DNA of 64,000 nt. Source: Siphonodentalium dalli. Taxonomy: Eukaryota > Mollusca > Scaphopoda > Gadilida > Siphonodentaliidae. The stretch is from positions 201,868,181 through 201,932,180 of the forward strand of contig CP136067.1 of NCBI GenBank assembly GCA_032622095.1, written 5' to 3'. Under the pieces are notes generated by a model. It ran no database searches, was not told the DNA's origin, and saw nothing but the letters and a program-made list of their open reading frames with translations. This document shows, piece by piece, positions 46,682 to 59,360 of this stretch (the stretch's first letter is position 1; every line of letters begins with the position of its first letter). A program made the position numbers and the translations under genes.

Positions 46682-47720
46682 TCAAATACACCAGAGCTCC
46701 GGGCTGGAGATGTACTTGCATGGGGCAGGGATGCTGATGACATGAAAATAGGGGTTTTTACCCAATTTTGAGTCAATAAGAACACCATATGAGGGAAGCA
46801 AGCCCCCAGGGACCCCTAATTCCCTTTTTATGACCATGGAACTTGTATATATCTGTGCAGGAGATGTCCCTTTTATCAAATACACTAAAGCTCCGGGTGG
46901 AGACACACTTTCATGGGGCATGTATGCTGATATGCATTAGGATATATGTTTTTTCTTCAATTTTCGCGTCTATATAGGCACACCACATGAGGGAAGCAGC
47001 CCCCCTGTAACCCCTAATTCCCTCTTTATGACCATGCATCTTATATGTATCTGTGCAGGAGATGCCCCTTTATTCAAAGACACCAGAGCTCCGGGCTGGA
47101 GATGTACTTGCATGGGGCAGGGATGCTGATGATATGAAAATAGGGGTTTTTACCCAATTTTGAGTCAATAAGTACACCATATGAGGGAAGCAAGCCCCCA
47201 GGGACCCCTAATTCCCTTTTTATGACCATGGAACTTGTATATATCTGTGCAGGATATGTTCCTTTTATCAAATACACTAAAGCACCGGGATGAGACACAC
47301 TTTCATGGGGCATGTATGCTGATATGCATTAGGATATATGTTTTTCTTCAATTTTCGCGTCTATATAGGCACACCACATGAGGGAAGCAGGCCCCCTGTA
47401 ACCCATAATTCCCTATTTATGACCATGGATCTTATATGTATCTGTGCAGGAGATGCCCCTTTATTCAAATACACCAGAGCTCCGGGCTGGAGACATACTT
47501 GCATGGGGCAGGGATGCTGATGATATGAAAATAGGGGTTTTTACCCAATTTTGAGTCAATAAGTACACCATATGAGGGAAGCAAGCCCCCAGGGACCCCT
47601 AATTCCCTTTTTATGACCATGGAACTTGTATATATCTGTGCAGGAGATGTACCTTTTATCAAATACACTAAAGCTCCGGATGAAGACACACTTTCATGGG
47701 GCATGTATGCTGATATGCAT
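46682..47720. repeat. Satellite segment duplicated at 52172-53210
   Basis: Unit-specific variants recur in the same order 5,490 bases away (14 monomers): aagaacaccatatg, attcaaagacaccagag, gatatgttcc and tatatgtttttcttcaatt. The translations of three successive units agree except for one residue. This shows block-wise duplication in the array. Confidence 0.75.
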
Positions 47721-50199
47721 TAGGAAATATGTTTTTTCTTCAATTTTCGCGTCTATATAGGCACACCACATGAGGGAAGCAGCCCCCCCTGTAACCCCTA
47801 ATTCCCTTTTTATGACCATGCATCTTATATTTATCTGTGCAGGAGATGCCCCTTTATTCAAATACACCAGAGCTCCGGGCTGGAGATGTACTTGCATGGG
47901 GCAGGGATGCTGATGACATGAAAATATGGGGTTTTACCCAATTTTGAGTCAATAAGTACACTATATGAGGGAAGCAAGCCCCCAGGGACCCCTAATTCCC
48001 TTTTTATGACCATGGAACTTGTATATATCTGTGAAGGAGATGTTCCTTTTATCAAATACACTAAAGCTCCGGGTGGAGACACACTTTCATGGGGCATGTA
48101 TGCTGATATGCATTAGGAAATATGTTTTTTCTTCAATTTTCGCATCTATATAGGCACACCACATGAGGGAAGCAGCCCCCCTGTAACCCCTAATTCCCTT
48201 TTTATGACCATGCATCTTATATGTATCTGTGCAGGAGATGCCCCTTTATTCAAATACACCAGAGCTCCGGGCTGGAGATGTACTTGCATGGGGCAGGGAT
48301 GCTGATGACATGAAAATATGGGGTTTTACCCAATTTTGAGTCAATAAGTACACCATATGAGGGAAGCAAGCCCCCAGGGACCCCTAATTCCCTTTTTATG
48401 ACCATGGAACTTGTATATATCTGTGCAGGAGATGTTCCTTTTATCAAATACACTAAAGCTCCGGGTGGAGACAAACTTTCATGGGGCATGTATGCTGATA
48501 TGCATTAGGATATATGTTTTTTCTTCAATTTTCGAGTCTATATAGGCACACCACATGAGGGAAGCAGGCCCCCTGTAACCCCTAATTCCCTATTTATGAC
48601 CATGGATCTTATATGTATCTGTGCAGGAGATGCCCCTTTATTCAAATACACCAGAGCTCCGGGCTGGAGACATACTTGCATGGGGCAGGGATGCTGATGA
48701 TATGAAAATAGGGGTTTTTACCCAATTTTGAGTCAATAAGTACACCATATGAGGGAAGCAAGCCCCCAGGGACCCCTAATTCCCTTTTTATGACCATAAA
48801 TTGTATATATCTGTGCAGGAGATGTTCCTTTTATCAAATACACTAAAGCTCCGGGTGAAGACGGGTGAAGACACACTTTCATGGGGCATGTATGCTGATA
48901 TGCATTAGGAAATATGTTTTTTCTTCAATTTTCACGTCTATATAGGCACACCACATGAGGGAAGCAGCCCCCATGTAACCCCTAATTCCCTTTTTATGAC
49001 CATGCATCTTATATGTATCTGTGCAGGAGATGCCCCTTTATTCAAATACACCAGAGCTCCGGGCTGGAGACATACTTGCATGGGGCAGGGATGCTGATGA
49101 TATGAAAATAGGGGTTTTTACAATAAGTACACCTTATGAGGGAAGCAAGCCCCCAGGGACCCCTAATTCCCTTTTTATGACCATGGAACTTGTATATATC
49201 TGTGCAGGAGATGTACCTTTTATCAAATACACTAAAGCTCCGGGTGAAGACACACTTTCATGGGGCATGTATGCTGATATGCATTAGGAAATATGTTTTT
49301 TCTTCAATTTTCGCGTCTATATAGGCACACCACATGAGGGAAGCAGCCCCCCTGTAACCCCTAATTCCCTCTTTATGACTATGCATCTTATATGTATCTG
49401 TGCAGGAGATGCCCCTTTATTCAAATACACCAGAGCTCCGGGCTGGAGACATACTTACATGGGGCAGGGATGCTGATGATATGAAAATAGGGGTTTTTAC
49501 CCAATTTTGAGTCAATAAGTACACCATATGAGGGAAGCAAGCCCCCAGGGACCACTAATTCCCTTTTTATGACCATGGAACTTGTATATATCTGTGCAGG
49601 AGATGTTCCTTTTATCAAATACACTAAAGCTCCGGGTGGAGACACACTTTCATGGGGCATGTATGCTGATATGCATTAGGATATATGTTTTTTCTTCAAT
49701 TTTCGCGTCTATATAGGCACACCACATGAGGGAAGCAGGCCCCCTGTAACCCCTAATTCCCTATTTATGACCATGAATCTTATATGTATCTGTGCAGGAG
49801 ATGCCCCTTTATTCAAATACACCAGAGCTCTGGGCTGGAGATGTACTTGCATGGGGCAGGGATGCTGATGACATGAAAATATGGGGTTTTACCCAATTTT
49901 GAGTCAATAAGTACACCATATGAGGGAAGCAAGCCCCCAGGGACCCCTAATTCCCTTTTTATGACCATGGAACTTGTATATATCTGTGCAGGAGATGTCC
50001 CTTTTATCAAATACACTAAAGCTCCGGGTGGAGACACACTTTCATGGGGCATGTATGCTGATATGCATTAGGATATATGTTTTTCTTCAATTTTCGCGTC
50101 TATATAGGCACACCACATGAGGGAAGCAGGCCCCCTGTAACCCATAATTCCCTATTTATGACCATGAATCTTATATGTATCTGTGCAGGAGATGCCCCT

Positions 50200-51240
50200 T
50201 TATTCAAATACACCAGAGCTCCGGGCTGGAGACATACTTACATGGGGCAGGGATGCTGATGATATGAAAATAGGGGTTTTTACCCAATTTTGAGTCAATA
50301 AGTACACCATATGAGGGAAGCAAGCCCCCAGGGACCCCCTAATTCCCTTTTTATGACCATGGAACTTGTATATATCTGTGCAGGAGATGTACCTTTTATC
50401 AAATACACTAAAGCTCCGGGTGAAGACACACTTTCATGGGGCATGTATGCTGATATGCATTAGGAAATCTGTTTTTTCTTCAATTTTCGCGGCTATATAG
50501 GCACACCGCATGGGGGAAGCAGCCCCCCTGTAACCCCTAATTCCCTTTTTATGACCATGCATCTTATATGTACTAGTATCTGTGCAGGAGATGCCCCTTT
50601 ATTCAAATACACCAGAGATCCGGGCTGGAGATGTACTTGCATGGGGCAGGGATGCTGATGACATGAAAATATGGGGTTTTACCCAATTTTGAGTCAATAA
50701 GTACACCATATGAGGGAAGCAAGCCCCCAGGGACCCTTAATTCCCTTTTTATGACCATGGAACTTGTATATATCTGTGCAGGAGATGTCCCTTTTATCAA
50801 ATACACTAAAGCTCCGGGTGCAGACACACTTTCATGGGGCATGTATGCTGATATGCATTAGGAAATATGTTTTTTCTTCAATTTTCGCGTCTATATAGGC
50901 ACACCACATGAGGGAAGCAGCCACCTTGTAACCCATAATTCCCTTTTTATGACCATGCATCTTATATGTATCTGTGCAGGAGATGCCCCTTTATTCAAAG
51001 ACACCAGAGCTCCGGGCTGGAGATGTACTTGCATGGGGCAGGGATGCTGATGATATGAAAATAGGGGTTTTTACCCAATTTTGAGTCAATAAGTACACCA
51101 TATGAGGGAAGCAAGCCCCCAGGGACCCCTAATTCCCTTTTTATGACCATGGAACTTGTATATATCTGTGCAGGAGATGTTCCTTTTATCAAATACACTA
51201 AAGCTCCGAGTGGAGACATACTTTCATGGGGCATGTATGC
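50200..51240. repeat. Three-monomer satellite block duplicated at 51380-52420
   Basis: Offset about 1,177 bases. Shared private variants: ggaaatctgtttttt, cgcggctatatagg, caccgcatgggggaagc, cagagatccggg and gacccttaattc. Two of these recur again at about 53210-53480. Confidence 0.75.
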
Positions 51241-54200
51241 TGATATGCATTAGGAAATATGTTTTTTCTTCAATTTTCGCGTCTATATAGGCACACCACA
51301 TGAGGGAAGCAGGCCCCCTGTAACCCATAATTCCCTATATATGACCATGGATCTTATATGTATCTGTGCAGGAGATGCCCCTTTATTCAAATACACCAGA
51401 GCTCCGGGCTGGAGACATACTTACATGGGGCAGGGATGCTGATGATATGAAAATAGGGGTTTTTACCCAATTTTGAGTCAATAAGTACACCATATGAGGG
51501 AAGCAAGCCCCCAGGGACCCCCTAATTCCCTTTTTATGACCATGGAACTTGTATATATCTGTGCAGGAGATGTACCTTTTATCAAATACACTAAAGCTCC
51601 GGGTGAAGACACACTTTCATGGGGCATGTATGCTGATATGCATTAGGAAATCTGTTTTTTCTTCAATTTTCGCGGCTATATAGGCACACCGCATGGGGGA
51701 AGCAGCCCCCCTGTAACCCCTAATTCCCTTTTTATGACCATGCATCTTATATGTATCTGTGCAGGAGATGCCCCTTTATTCAAATACACCAGAGATCCGG
51801 GCTGGAGATGTACTTGCATGGGGCAGGGATGCTGATGACATGAAAATATGGGGTTTTACCCAATTTTGAGTCAATAAGTACACCATATGAGGGAAGCAAG
51901 CCCCCAGGGACCCTTAATTCCCTTTTTATGACCATGGAACTTGTATATATCTGTGCAGGAGATGTCCCTTTTATCAAATACACTAAAGCTCCGGGTGCAG
52001 ACACACTTTCATGGGGCATGTATGCTGATATGCATTAGGAAATATGTTTTTTCTTCAATTTTCGCGTCTATATAGGCACACCACATGAGGGAAGCAGCCC
52101 CCTTGTAACCCATAATTCCCTTTTTATGACCATGGATCTTATATGTATCTGTGCAGGAGATGCTCCTTTATTCAAATACACCAGAGCTCCGGGCTGGAGA
52201 TGTACTTGCATGGGGCAGGGATGCTGATGACATGAAAATAGGGGTTTTTACCCAATTTTGAGTCAATAAGAACACCATATGAGGGAAGCAAGCCCCCAGG
52301 GACCCCTAATTCCCTTTTTATGACCATGGAACTTGTATATATCTGTGCAGGAGATGTCCCTTTTATCAAATACACTAAAGCTCCGGGTGGAGACACACTT
52401 TCATGGGGCATGTATGCTGATATGCATTAGGATATATGTTTTTTCTTCAATTTTCGCGTCTATATAGGCACACCACATGAGGGAAGCAGCCCCCCTGTAA
52501 CCCCTAATTCCCTCTTTATGACCATGCATCTTATATGTATCTGTGCAGGAGATGCCCCTTTATTCAAAGACACCAGAGCTCCGGGCTGGAGATGTACTTG
52601 CATGGGGCAGGGATGCTGATGATATGAAAATAGGGGTTTTTACCCAATTTTGAGTCAATAAGTACACCATATGAGGGAAGCAAGCCCCCAGGGACCCCTA
52701 ATTCCCTTTTTATGACCATGGAACTTGTATATATCTGTGCAGGATATGTTCCTTTTATCAAATACACTAAAGCTCCGGGATGAGACACACTTTCATGGGG
52801 CATGTATGCTGATATGCATTAGGATATATGTTTTTCTTCAATTTTCGCGTCTATATAGGCACACCACATGAGGGAAGCAGGCCCCCTGTAACCCATAATT
52901 CCCTATTTATGACCATGGATCTTATATGTATCTGTGCAGGAGATGCCCCTTTATTCAAATACACCAGAGCTCCGGGCTGGAGACATACTTGCATGGGGCA
53001 GGGATGCTGATGATATGAAAATAGGGGTTTTTACCCAATTTTGAGTCAATAAGTACACCATATGAGGGAAGCAAGCCCCCAGGGACCCCTAATTCCCTTT
53101 TTATGACCATGGAACTTGTATATATCTGTGCAGGAGATGTACCTTTTATCAAATACACTAAAGCTCCGGGTGAAGACACACTTTCATGGGGCATGTATGC
53201 TGATATGCATTAGGAAATCTGTTTTTTCTTCAATTTTCGCGGCTATATAGGCACACCACATGGGGGAAGCAGCCCCCCTGTAACCCCTAATTCCCTTTTT
53301 ATGACCATGCATCTTATATGTATCTGTGCAGGAGATGCCCCTTTATTCAAATACACCAGAGCTCCGGGCTGGAGATGTACTTGCATGGGGCAGGGATGCT
53401 GATGACATGAAAATATGGGGTTTTACCCAATTTTGAGTCAATAAGTACACCATATGAGGGAAGCAAGCCCCCAGGGACCCTTAATTCCCTTTTTATGACC
53501 ATGGAACTTGTATATATCTGTGCAGGAGATGTCCCTTTTATCAAATACACTAAAGCTCCGGGTGCAGACACACTTTCATGGGGCATGTATGCTGATATGC
53601 ATTAGGAAATATGTTTTTTCTTCAATTTTCGCGTCTATATAGGCACACCACATGAGGGAAGCAGCCCCCCTGTAACCCCTAATTCCCTATTTATGACCAT
53701 GGATCTTATATGTATCTGTGCAGGAGATGCTCCTTTATTCAAATACACCAGAGCTCCTGGCTGGAGATGTACTTGCATGGGGCAGGGATGCTGATGACAT
53801 GAAAATAGGGGTTTTTACCCAATTTTGAGTCAATAAGAACACCATATGAGGGAAGCAAGCCCCCAGGGACCCCTAATTCCCTTTTTATGACCATGGAACT
53901 TGTATATATCTGTGCAGGAGATGTCCCTTTTATCAAATACACTAAAGCTCCGGGTGGAGACACACTTTCATGGGGCATGTATGCTGATATGCATTAGGAA
54001 ATATGTTTTTTCTTCAATTTTCGCGTCTGTATAGGCACACCACATGAGGGAAGCAGGCCCCCTGTAACCCCTAATTCCCTATTTATGACCATGGATCTTA
54101 TATGTATCTGTGCAGGAGATGCCCCTTTATTCAAATACACCAGAGCTCCGGGCTGGAGACATACTTGCATGGGGCAGGGATGCTGATGAAATGAAAATAG

Positions 54201-54817
54201 GGTTTTTTTACCCAATTTTGAGTCAATAAGTACACCATATGAGGGAAGCAAGCCCCCAGGGACCCCTACTTCCCTTTTTATGACCATGGAACTTGTATAT
54301 ATCTGTGCAGGAGATGTACCTTTTATCAAATACACTAAAGCTCCGGGTGAAGACACACTTTCATGGGGCATGTATGCTGATATGCATTAGGAAATGTGTT
54401 TTTTCTTCAATTTTCGCGTCTATATAGGCACACCACATGAGGGAAGCAGCCCCCCTGTAACCCCTAATTCCCTCTTTATGACCATGCATCTTATATGTAT
54501 CTGTGCAGGAGATGCCCCTTTATTCAAATACACCAGAGCTCCGGGCTGGAGATGTACTTGCATGGGGCAGGGATGCTGATGATATGAAAATATGGGGTTT
54601 TACCCAATTTTGAGTCAATAAGTACACCATATGAGGGAAGCAAGCCCCCAGGGACCCCTAATTCCCTTTTTATGACCATGGAACTTGTATATATCTGTGC
54701 AGGAGATGTTCCTTTTATCAAATACACTAAAGCTCCGGGTGGAGACACACTTTCATGGGGCATGTATGCTGATATGCATTAGGATATATGTTTTTCTTCA
54801 ATTTTCGCGTCTATATA

Positions 54818-55602
54818 TTAATCAATATTACATTACTGGACACTTTGTAATTGACTAAAGTTTTAAACTTTTATGAGCAACACAACTTAAGCAACACAAC
54901 TTAAGTAACTCAGTAAGAGTCTAATTTTTTAGAGGGAACTCAGTTATAGATTAGCCGACTGGCTTAAAATATGAAGACAAACATCCTCACTTTTGGGGAT
55001 AGAACAGGGCTACAATTTAAATTGTGATGACTGCTTGTTGTTCTGAACTTGCTGCAAAGGTACACAATGTTGTGATGACTGCTTGTTGTTCTGAACTTGC
55101 TGCAAAGGTACACAATGTTCAGGTATTGTTTAATTTGAATAGAATAATTTATTTCAAGATGTTTATTACCCCAAAGTTGGGGTTTTTGTTATAGTTTCAA
55201 AAGTTTATAAATATTGAAGACTCTGAGTTTCAGAAGCACAGAAATTGAATAATCTTGTTAGCCAAATCATTACATATATTTTATTAGTCTAATCTCTAAT
55301 TACTACTATTCCAAACAACAATGATTATTTAATGCTTAGGCTATGATAAGATTAACCCGTGATATGGTGTTTTAATTGTATTCTGTAACTATAGCGATCT
55401 TCACAGCAGTTTTACAGTTTTGTAAAATTACAGTGTTGTAATTTTATCCAGTAATCATTGTGATTTTCATCAAGTTATAAAACAATTATCTATAAAACAA
55501 GAATTATTAGTAAATTTCTGAGTTCCTGAAAAGGGATATTTGTGCTATTGGAACTTGAATTATTTGTATTTGTTTTCTTTCAGAGTAGACATTGAGTATA
55601 AT
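54818..55602 (+). promoter_or_regulatory. LINE 5' region with tandem repeats
   Basis: About 785 bases without an ORF1. caacacaacttaag is doubled near 54878-54905, and a 48-base unit (tgtgatgactgcttgttgtt...) is exactly doubled at 55023-55070 and 55071-55118. By analogy with other LINEs this region should hold the internal promoter. tttgtatttgttttctttcag just upstream of the start codon looks like a 3' splice site. Confidence 0.55.
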
Positions 55603-58600
55603 ATGAATATGAATCAGAAAAATTTACTAGAAATTAGCTCCTGGAATGTGAATGGCCTTATCAGAAAGGTGAACAATGAAAGGACATCCAAATTAGATAA
55701 TGAAGAATTCATTGGATGCCTGAAGTCAGATATCATATTCCTACAAGAAATTCATGTTGGTAATAATGAAATCCTCACCCTCCCTGACTACAAGTGCATC
55801 CTACAATGCAGATATGAGAACACAAGTAGGCTTAAAGGAGGGATAGCACTTTTTATCAAACATACTATTACTAAAGGAGTCACAGTTATTGATAGATCAT
55901 TGAAAGATGTTATATGGATAAAACTAGACAAAAAATTCTTTAAAACCACTAAAGATATTTTTGTTGCATCTGTTTATATACCCCCAACCAACTCAACATA
56001 TACAAAAAGAACAAACATGGACTCGGTTATTTTAACCAAACTAGCCACAAGTATTATGACCTACAAAAAATTGGGCGAAGTTATGATCTTTGGAGACTTG
56101 AATGCTCACATAAACAGGAATGACGAGGACTTTATCAGAAATGACAATGACAACATACTGAATGACTTTTGTCCCGACAATTATTTACCAGACAGTATAC
56201 ACCTCAAGAGAAATACACAAATCCACCAAACAACTGATGTATATGGACAGAACATTTTAGATATATGTATAGGGGGGCAAATGAGGATTTTAAACGGGAG
56301 AACGTTGGGGGACTCCATGGGGAAAATTACATATCATGGCTACAACGGATCCGCAATTGATGACTACTGCATATGCAGCCCTAATATTTTAAAGGAAATA
56401 GTTTGTTTTAAGGTTGGCTCTTACAACCAACAACTTTCAGATCACTGTATGATAACTGCAAAAATGAGAATAAAAGACGCTGTCTCAAATAAACCTGAGT
56501 ATATACTGAAACCCCAAGTTAAAAACTTAAAGTGGAATGAAACTGAAAAAATACAATTTGAGAGGGTTGTGGGAGAAAAATTGATTAAATTTGCCCCTGA
56601 TGTCACTAGTGCTAAGGGTACTGAGGACCCAAACCAGATAAATAATATTATAAATACACTTAACCAGCACTTACTGTTAAGCACAGGAAGTGAAAAACCA
56701 AAAAGCCAAAAATCGGTCAAAAAGAAGAAAAGACAGAACAAATTATGGTATGATAGAGATTGCGAAGCTATATACCGAAACATAAAACATATGTCGAGGC
56801 AACTTGCAAATAATCCACAAAATAATGACCTTAGAATCAAAGTTAGACTCGAATCTAAACTATATAAGAAGACTATAAGAAACAAGCAGAGAAATTATCG
56901 TAATAACCTTATGAAAGAAATCGTAGGATGCACTAGCAGTCACCCTTCAGAGTTTTGGGATCTGGTGGGTAAAATAAATCAAGAAAGAAAACCCGACCCA
57001 TGTCTAAACATCACCCCTTTAGAATGGGTCTCATACTTTCAATCTCTTTTCAAATCTGAAAAAGAACCTGCTTTTGACAATCTACAGATTGAAGATCATC
57101 CTTGTATCGAATGGAGCCAAAAAAAATTAAACAACGATATAACAACGCAAGAGGTGGTTAGTGCCGCTAGAGACCTTAAAGTGAAATCCTCAAGTGGTAA
57201 AGATGGAATTACAAACTCCATGCTGAAAACCACGTGTTTATCTCATGCCAATATGTTTGCTGATATATTTAATCTAGTCTTGAAAAGTGGAGTCTACCCT
57301 GAAAGCTGGCATCAAAATCTAATAAAACCTATTTTTAAAGGGGGTAGTGTATCTGACCCCTCAAATTACAGAGGAATTGCCCTATCATGCTGCATGGCAA
57401 AAATTTTCGCAAAAATCCTGAATAACAGAATGAACAAATTTCTCGAAATCAATAAAGTTATTTGCAAAGAGCAGATTGGATTTAGAAAAGGAAGCCGCAC
57501 CACTGATCATATATTTACGCTGAAGACTTTAATTGATAAAACAGTACAGAATAATCAGTATCTGTACACATGCTTCATTGACCTAAAAAAGGCATTTGAT
57601 TTAGTAAACAGGAAAGCACTATTTATTAAGCTTGCTCATTATGGAATAAAAGGTCATTTTCTAGAAATATTGAGAAATATGTATGAGAAAGTTGAATATG
57701 CAGTTAAATTACCTGATGGAATAACCCATGATTTGAAATCATCTGTGGGGGTCAAACAAGGTTGTGTACTCAGCCCCACATTGTTCTCATTATTCGTTAA
57801 TGATATCCCAGGTATTTTTGATGAATCATGTGACCCAGTAACCCTCGCTGACAAAAAGCTCTCATGTTTTCTTTATGCAGATGACATAGTCCTTATATCT
57901 AAATCCAAAGATGGACTTCAATCCTCACTCAATAAGCTACAAGACTTCTGTAAGATGTGGGATCTCACCATTAATATAAATAAATCTAAACCCATGGTTT
58001 TTAATAAATCTGGTAAGCTATTAAAAAATATGAATTTCCTAATTAATAACCAAAACATAGAGAATGTGAAAGAATATAAATATCTCGGCTTTATCTTCAA
58101 ACCATCAGGGGTGTTGTCGACTGCGCTCGGATACTTAGATAAGAAAGCCACAAAAGCCTCATTTTGTATAAGAAGTAAATTCTACGGGGCTAAGAAAAAC
58201 ACCATGACATTATTAAAACTGTACCATAGTTGTGTTAAACCCATATCCTTATATGGCGGGGAGCTGACCACTCCCGACCATATTGTTCGGAGAGCATCTG
58301 ATTTTGAGACAAGAGCAAGTACATTTCTCCCAGATAAAAATCAAATGAAATTCATGAAATTTGTTCTTGGTGTTAACAGATCTGCCACCAATATGGCCTG
58401 TTTTGGAGAATTAGGAATATTTCCTGTCTACATTTCTGGAATAAAGAACAGCTTAAACTACCATAACCACTTGGTTCAATCTAACCCTGAGTCATTAGTA
58501 CACAAGGCTTATTTGGAAAATCAGAAACTTGAGATGGGCTTTTGTGATCAAATAAAAATAATATTGGAAAAAGTAGACTTAGGTAGTGAATCGGTTAAAC

Positions 58601-59130
58601 ATAGTAATAACTATACTATCAGGGGAGAATCTAGAGAAGTTGAAAAGAAATTACAAATCAGATTTACCGAGTTCTGGAAAAAACAACTATTTAACGATGA
58701 GAATAAACCCAACGGTAACAAATTAAGGTTTTATAGAAAACTGAAAAATTTGTATCAGTGTGAAAGTTACCTATTAGCTGACTTAGATAATGAAGTAAAA
58801 ACTACGTATACTAAGATTAGGATTAGTGACAGTCAGTTATTAATTGAAAAGGGCAGATCAAAACTTGAACTAAAAGATCGAATTTGTCCTATCTGTAAGA
58901 ATGGAGTGGAGGATGAAAAGCATTTTATTATAGACTGTAAGCCCCTAAAAGTTGAGAGGAAGACAATGCTTGATAAAATTCAGTCTAATATTCCTGAATT
59001 TAATAACTACAGCGATGATGAAAAAGTTACTTTCATATTAAGTCCAAATGAAGTTGACACATCCATAAAGAAAATATGTATGATGGGAGTTTATAAAATG
59101 TATAAAAAAAGGAATGAGCTTGCGAACTGA
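55603..59130 (+). CDS. LINE endonuclease-reverse transcriptase, intact ORF
   Basis: 1,175 codons from the ATG at 55603 (the frame is open from 55540 but without an earlier ATG) to TGA at 59128-59130, no interruption. The APE-type endonuclease occupies roughly the first 290 residues: SSWNVNG, FLQEIH, FGDLNAHIN, IDDYCIC and LSDHCM supply the expected catalytic residues. RT follows with SSGKDGI, FIDLKKAFD, GVKQGCVLSP and FLYADD (tat-gca-gat-gac at 57874). Near the carboxyl end CPICKNGVEDEKHFIIDC is a C-x2-C-x8-H-x4-C-like knuckle. All hallmark residues are present, so the copy may be active. It is the only protein-coding gene in the window that looks complete. Confidence 0.93.
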   Translation: MNMNQKNLLEISSWNVNGLIRKVNNERTSKLDNEEFIGCLKSDIIFLQEIHVGNNEILTLPDYKCILQCRYENTSRLKGGIALFIKHTITKGVTVIDRSLKDVIWIKLDKKFFKTTKDIFVASVYIPPTNSTYTKRTNMDSVILTKLATSIMTYKKLGEVMIFGDLNAHINRNDEDFIRNDNDNILNDFCPDNYLPDSIHLKRNTQIHQTTDVYGQNILDICIGGQMRILNGRTLGDSMGKITYHGYNGSAIDDYCICSPNILKEIVCFKVGSYNQQLSDHCMITAKMRIKDAVSNKPEYILKPQVKNLKWNETEKIQFERVVGEKLIKFAPDVTSAKGTEDPNQINNIINTLNQHLLLSTGSEKPKSQKSVKKKKRQNKLWYDRDCEAIYRNIKHMSRQLANNPQNNDLRIKVRLESKLYKKTIRNKQRNYRNNLMKEIVGCTSSHPSEFWDLVGKINQERKPDPCLNITPLEWVSYFQSLFKSEKEPAFDNLQIEDHPCIEWSQKKLNNDITTQEVVSAARDLKVKSSSGKDGITNSMLKTTCLSHANMFADIFNLVLKSGVYPESWHQNLIKPIFKGGSVSDPSNYRGIALSCCMAKIFAKILNNRMNKFLEINKVICKEQIGFRKGSRTTDHIFTLKTLIDKTVQNNQYLYTCFIDLKKAFDLVNRKALFIKLAHYGIKGHFLEILRNMYEKVEYAVKLPDGITHDLKSSVGVKQGCVLSPTLFSLFVNDIPGIFDESCDPVTLADKKLSCFLYADDIVLISKSKDGLQSSLNKLQDFCKMWDLTININKSKPMVFNKSGKLLKNMNFLINNQNIENVKEYKYLGFIFKPSGVLSTALGYLDKKATKASFCIRSKFYGAKKNTMTLLKLYHSCVKPISLYGGELTTPDHIVRRASDFETRASTFLPDKNQMKFMKFVLGVNRSATNMACFGELGIFPVYISGIKNSLNYHNHLVQSNPESLVHKAYLENQKLEMGFCDQIKIILEKVDLGSESVKHSNNYTIRGESREVEKKLQIRFTEFWKKQLFNDENKPNGNKLRFYRKLKNLYQCESYLLADLDNEVKTTYTKIRISDSQLLIEKGRSKLELKDRICPICKNGVEDEKHFIIDCKPLKVERKTMLDKIQSNIPEFNNYSDDEKVTFILSPNEVDTSIKKICMMGVYKMYKKRNELAN

Positions 59131-59360
59131 AACCTGCTATTGGGATGGTATCAAAATATAACAAAATATAGGCAAACATGTACTTAATATCAGTAAGATC
59201 CACCAAACCTCTATTCTATTGTAGAACCTACAATTTCACTTTATGTACTTGAATGTATACATGTATTGATGTAAATGTCCTTTTGTTATGTTCTTTATAT
59301 GTGTTGGTAATAATCTAATATTGGATTCTATACCAAATAAACAATTTGAATTTGAATTTG

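Larger units (their letters stand above)
44913..54817. repeat. 392-bp dimeric satellite, main block
   Basis: Head-to-tail monomers of 390-395 bp. Each is a dimer of two diverged halves: one with cacaccacatgagggaagcag and accatg(c/g)atcttatatg, the other with tacaccatatgagggaagca and accatggaacttgtatat; both share cctaattccct and ctgtgcaggagatg. About 22 full units lie between 46150 and 54817. The first units (44913-45263) are diverged, as expected at an array edge. The 79-codon frame seen in most units on the minus strand is a by-product of sequence homogenisation unless transcription is shown. A hAT-like copy interrupts the array at 45264-46142. Confidence 0.93.
54818..59360 (+). mobile_element. 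Apparently full-length LINE inserted in the satellite
   Basis: 4,543 bp of unrelated sequence between satellite ctatata (54817) and satellite agggaagcagg (59361). Compared with an undisturbed monomer, 12-13 bases (ggcacaccacat and perhaps g) are missing at the junction, so insertion made a small target deletion instead of a duplication. The 3' end is ccaaataaac followed by three aatttg units, a simple-repeat tail typical of several non-LTR clades. The 5' region holds tandem repeats. The clade is probably within the CR1/L2/jockey-like group; I cannot place it more closely. Confidence 0.88.
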
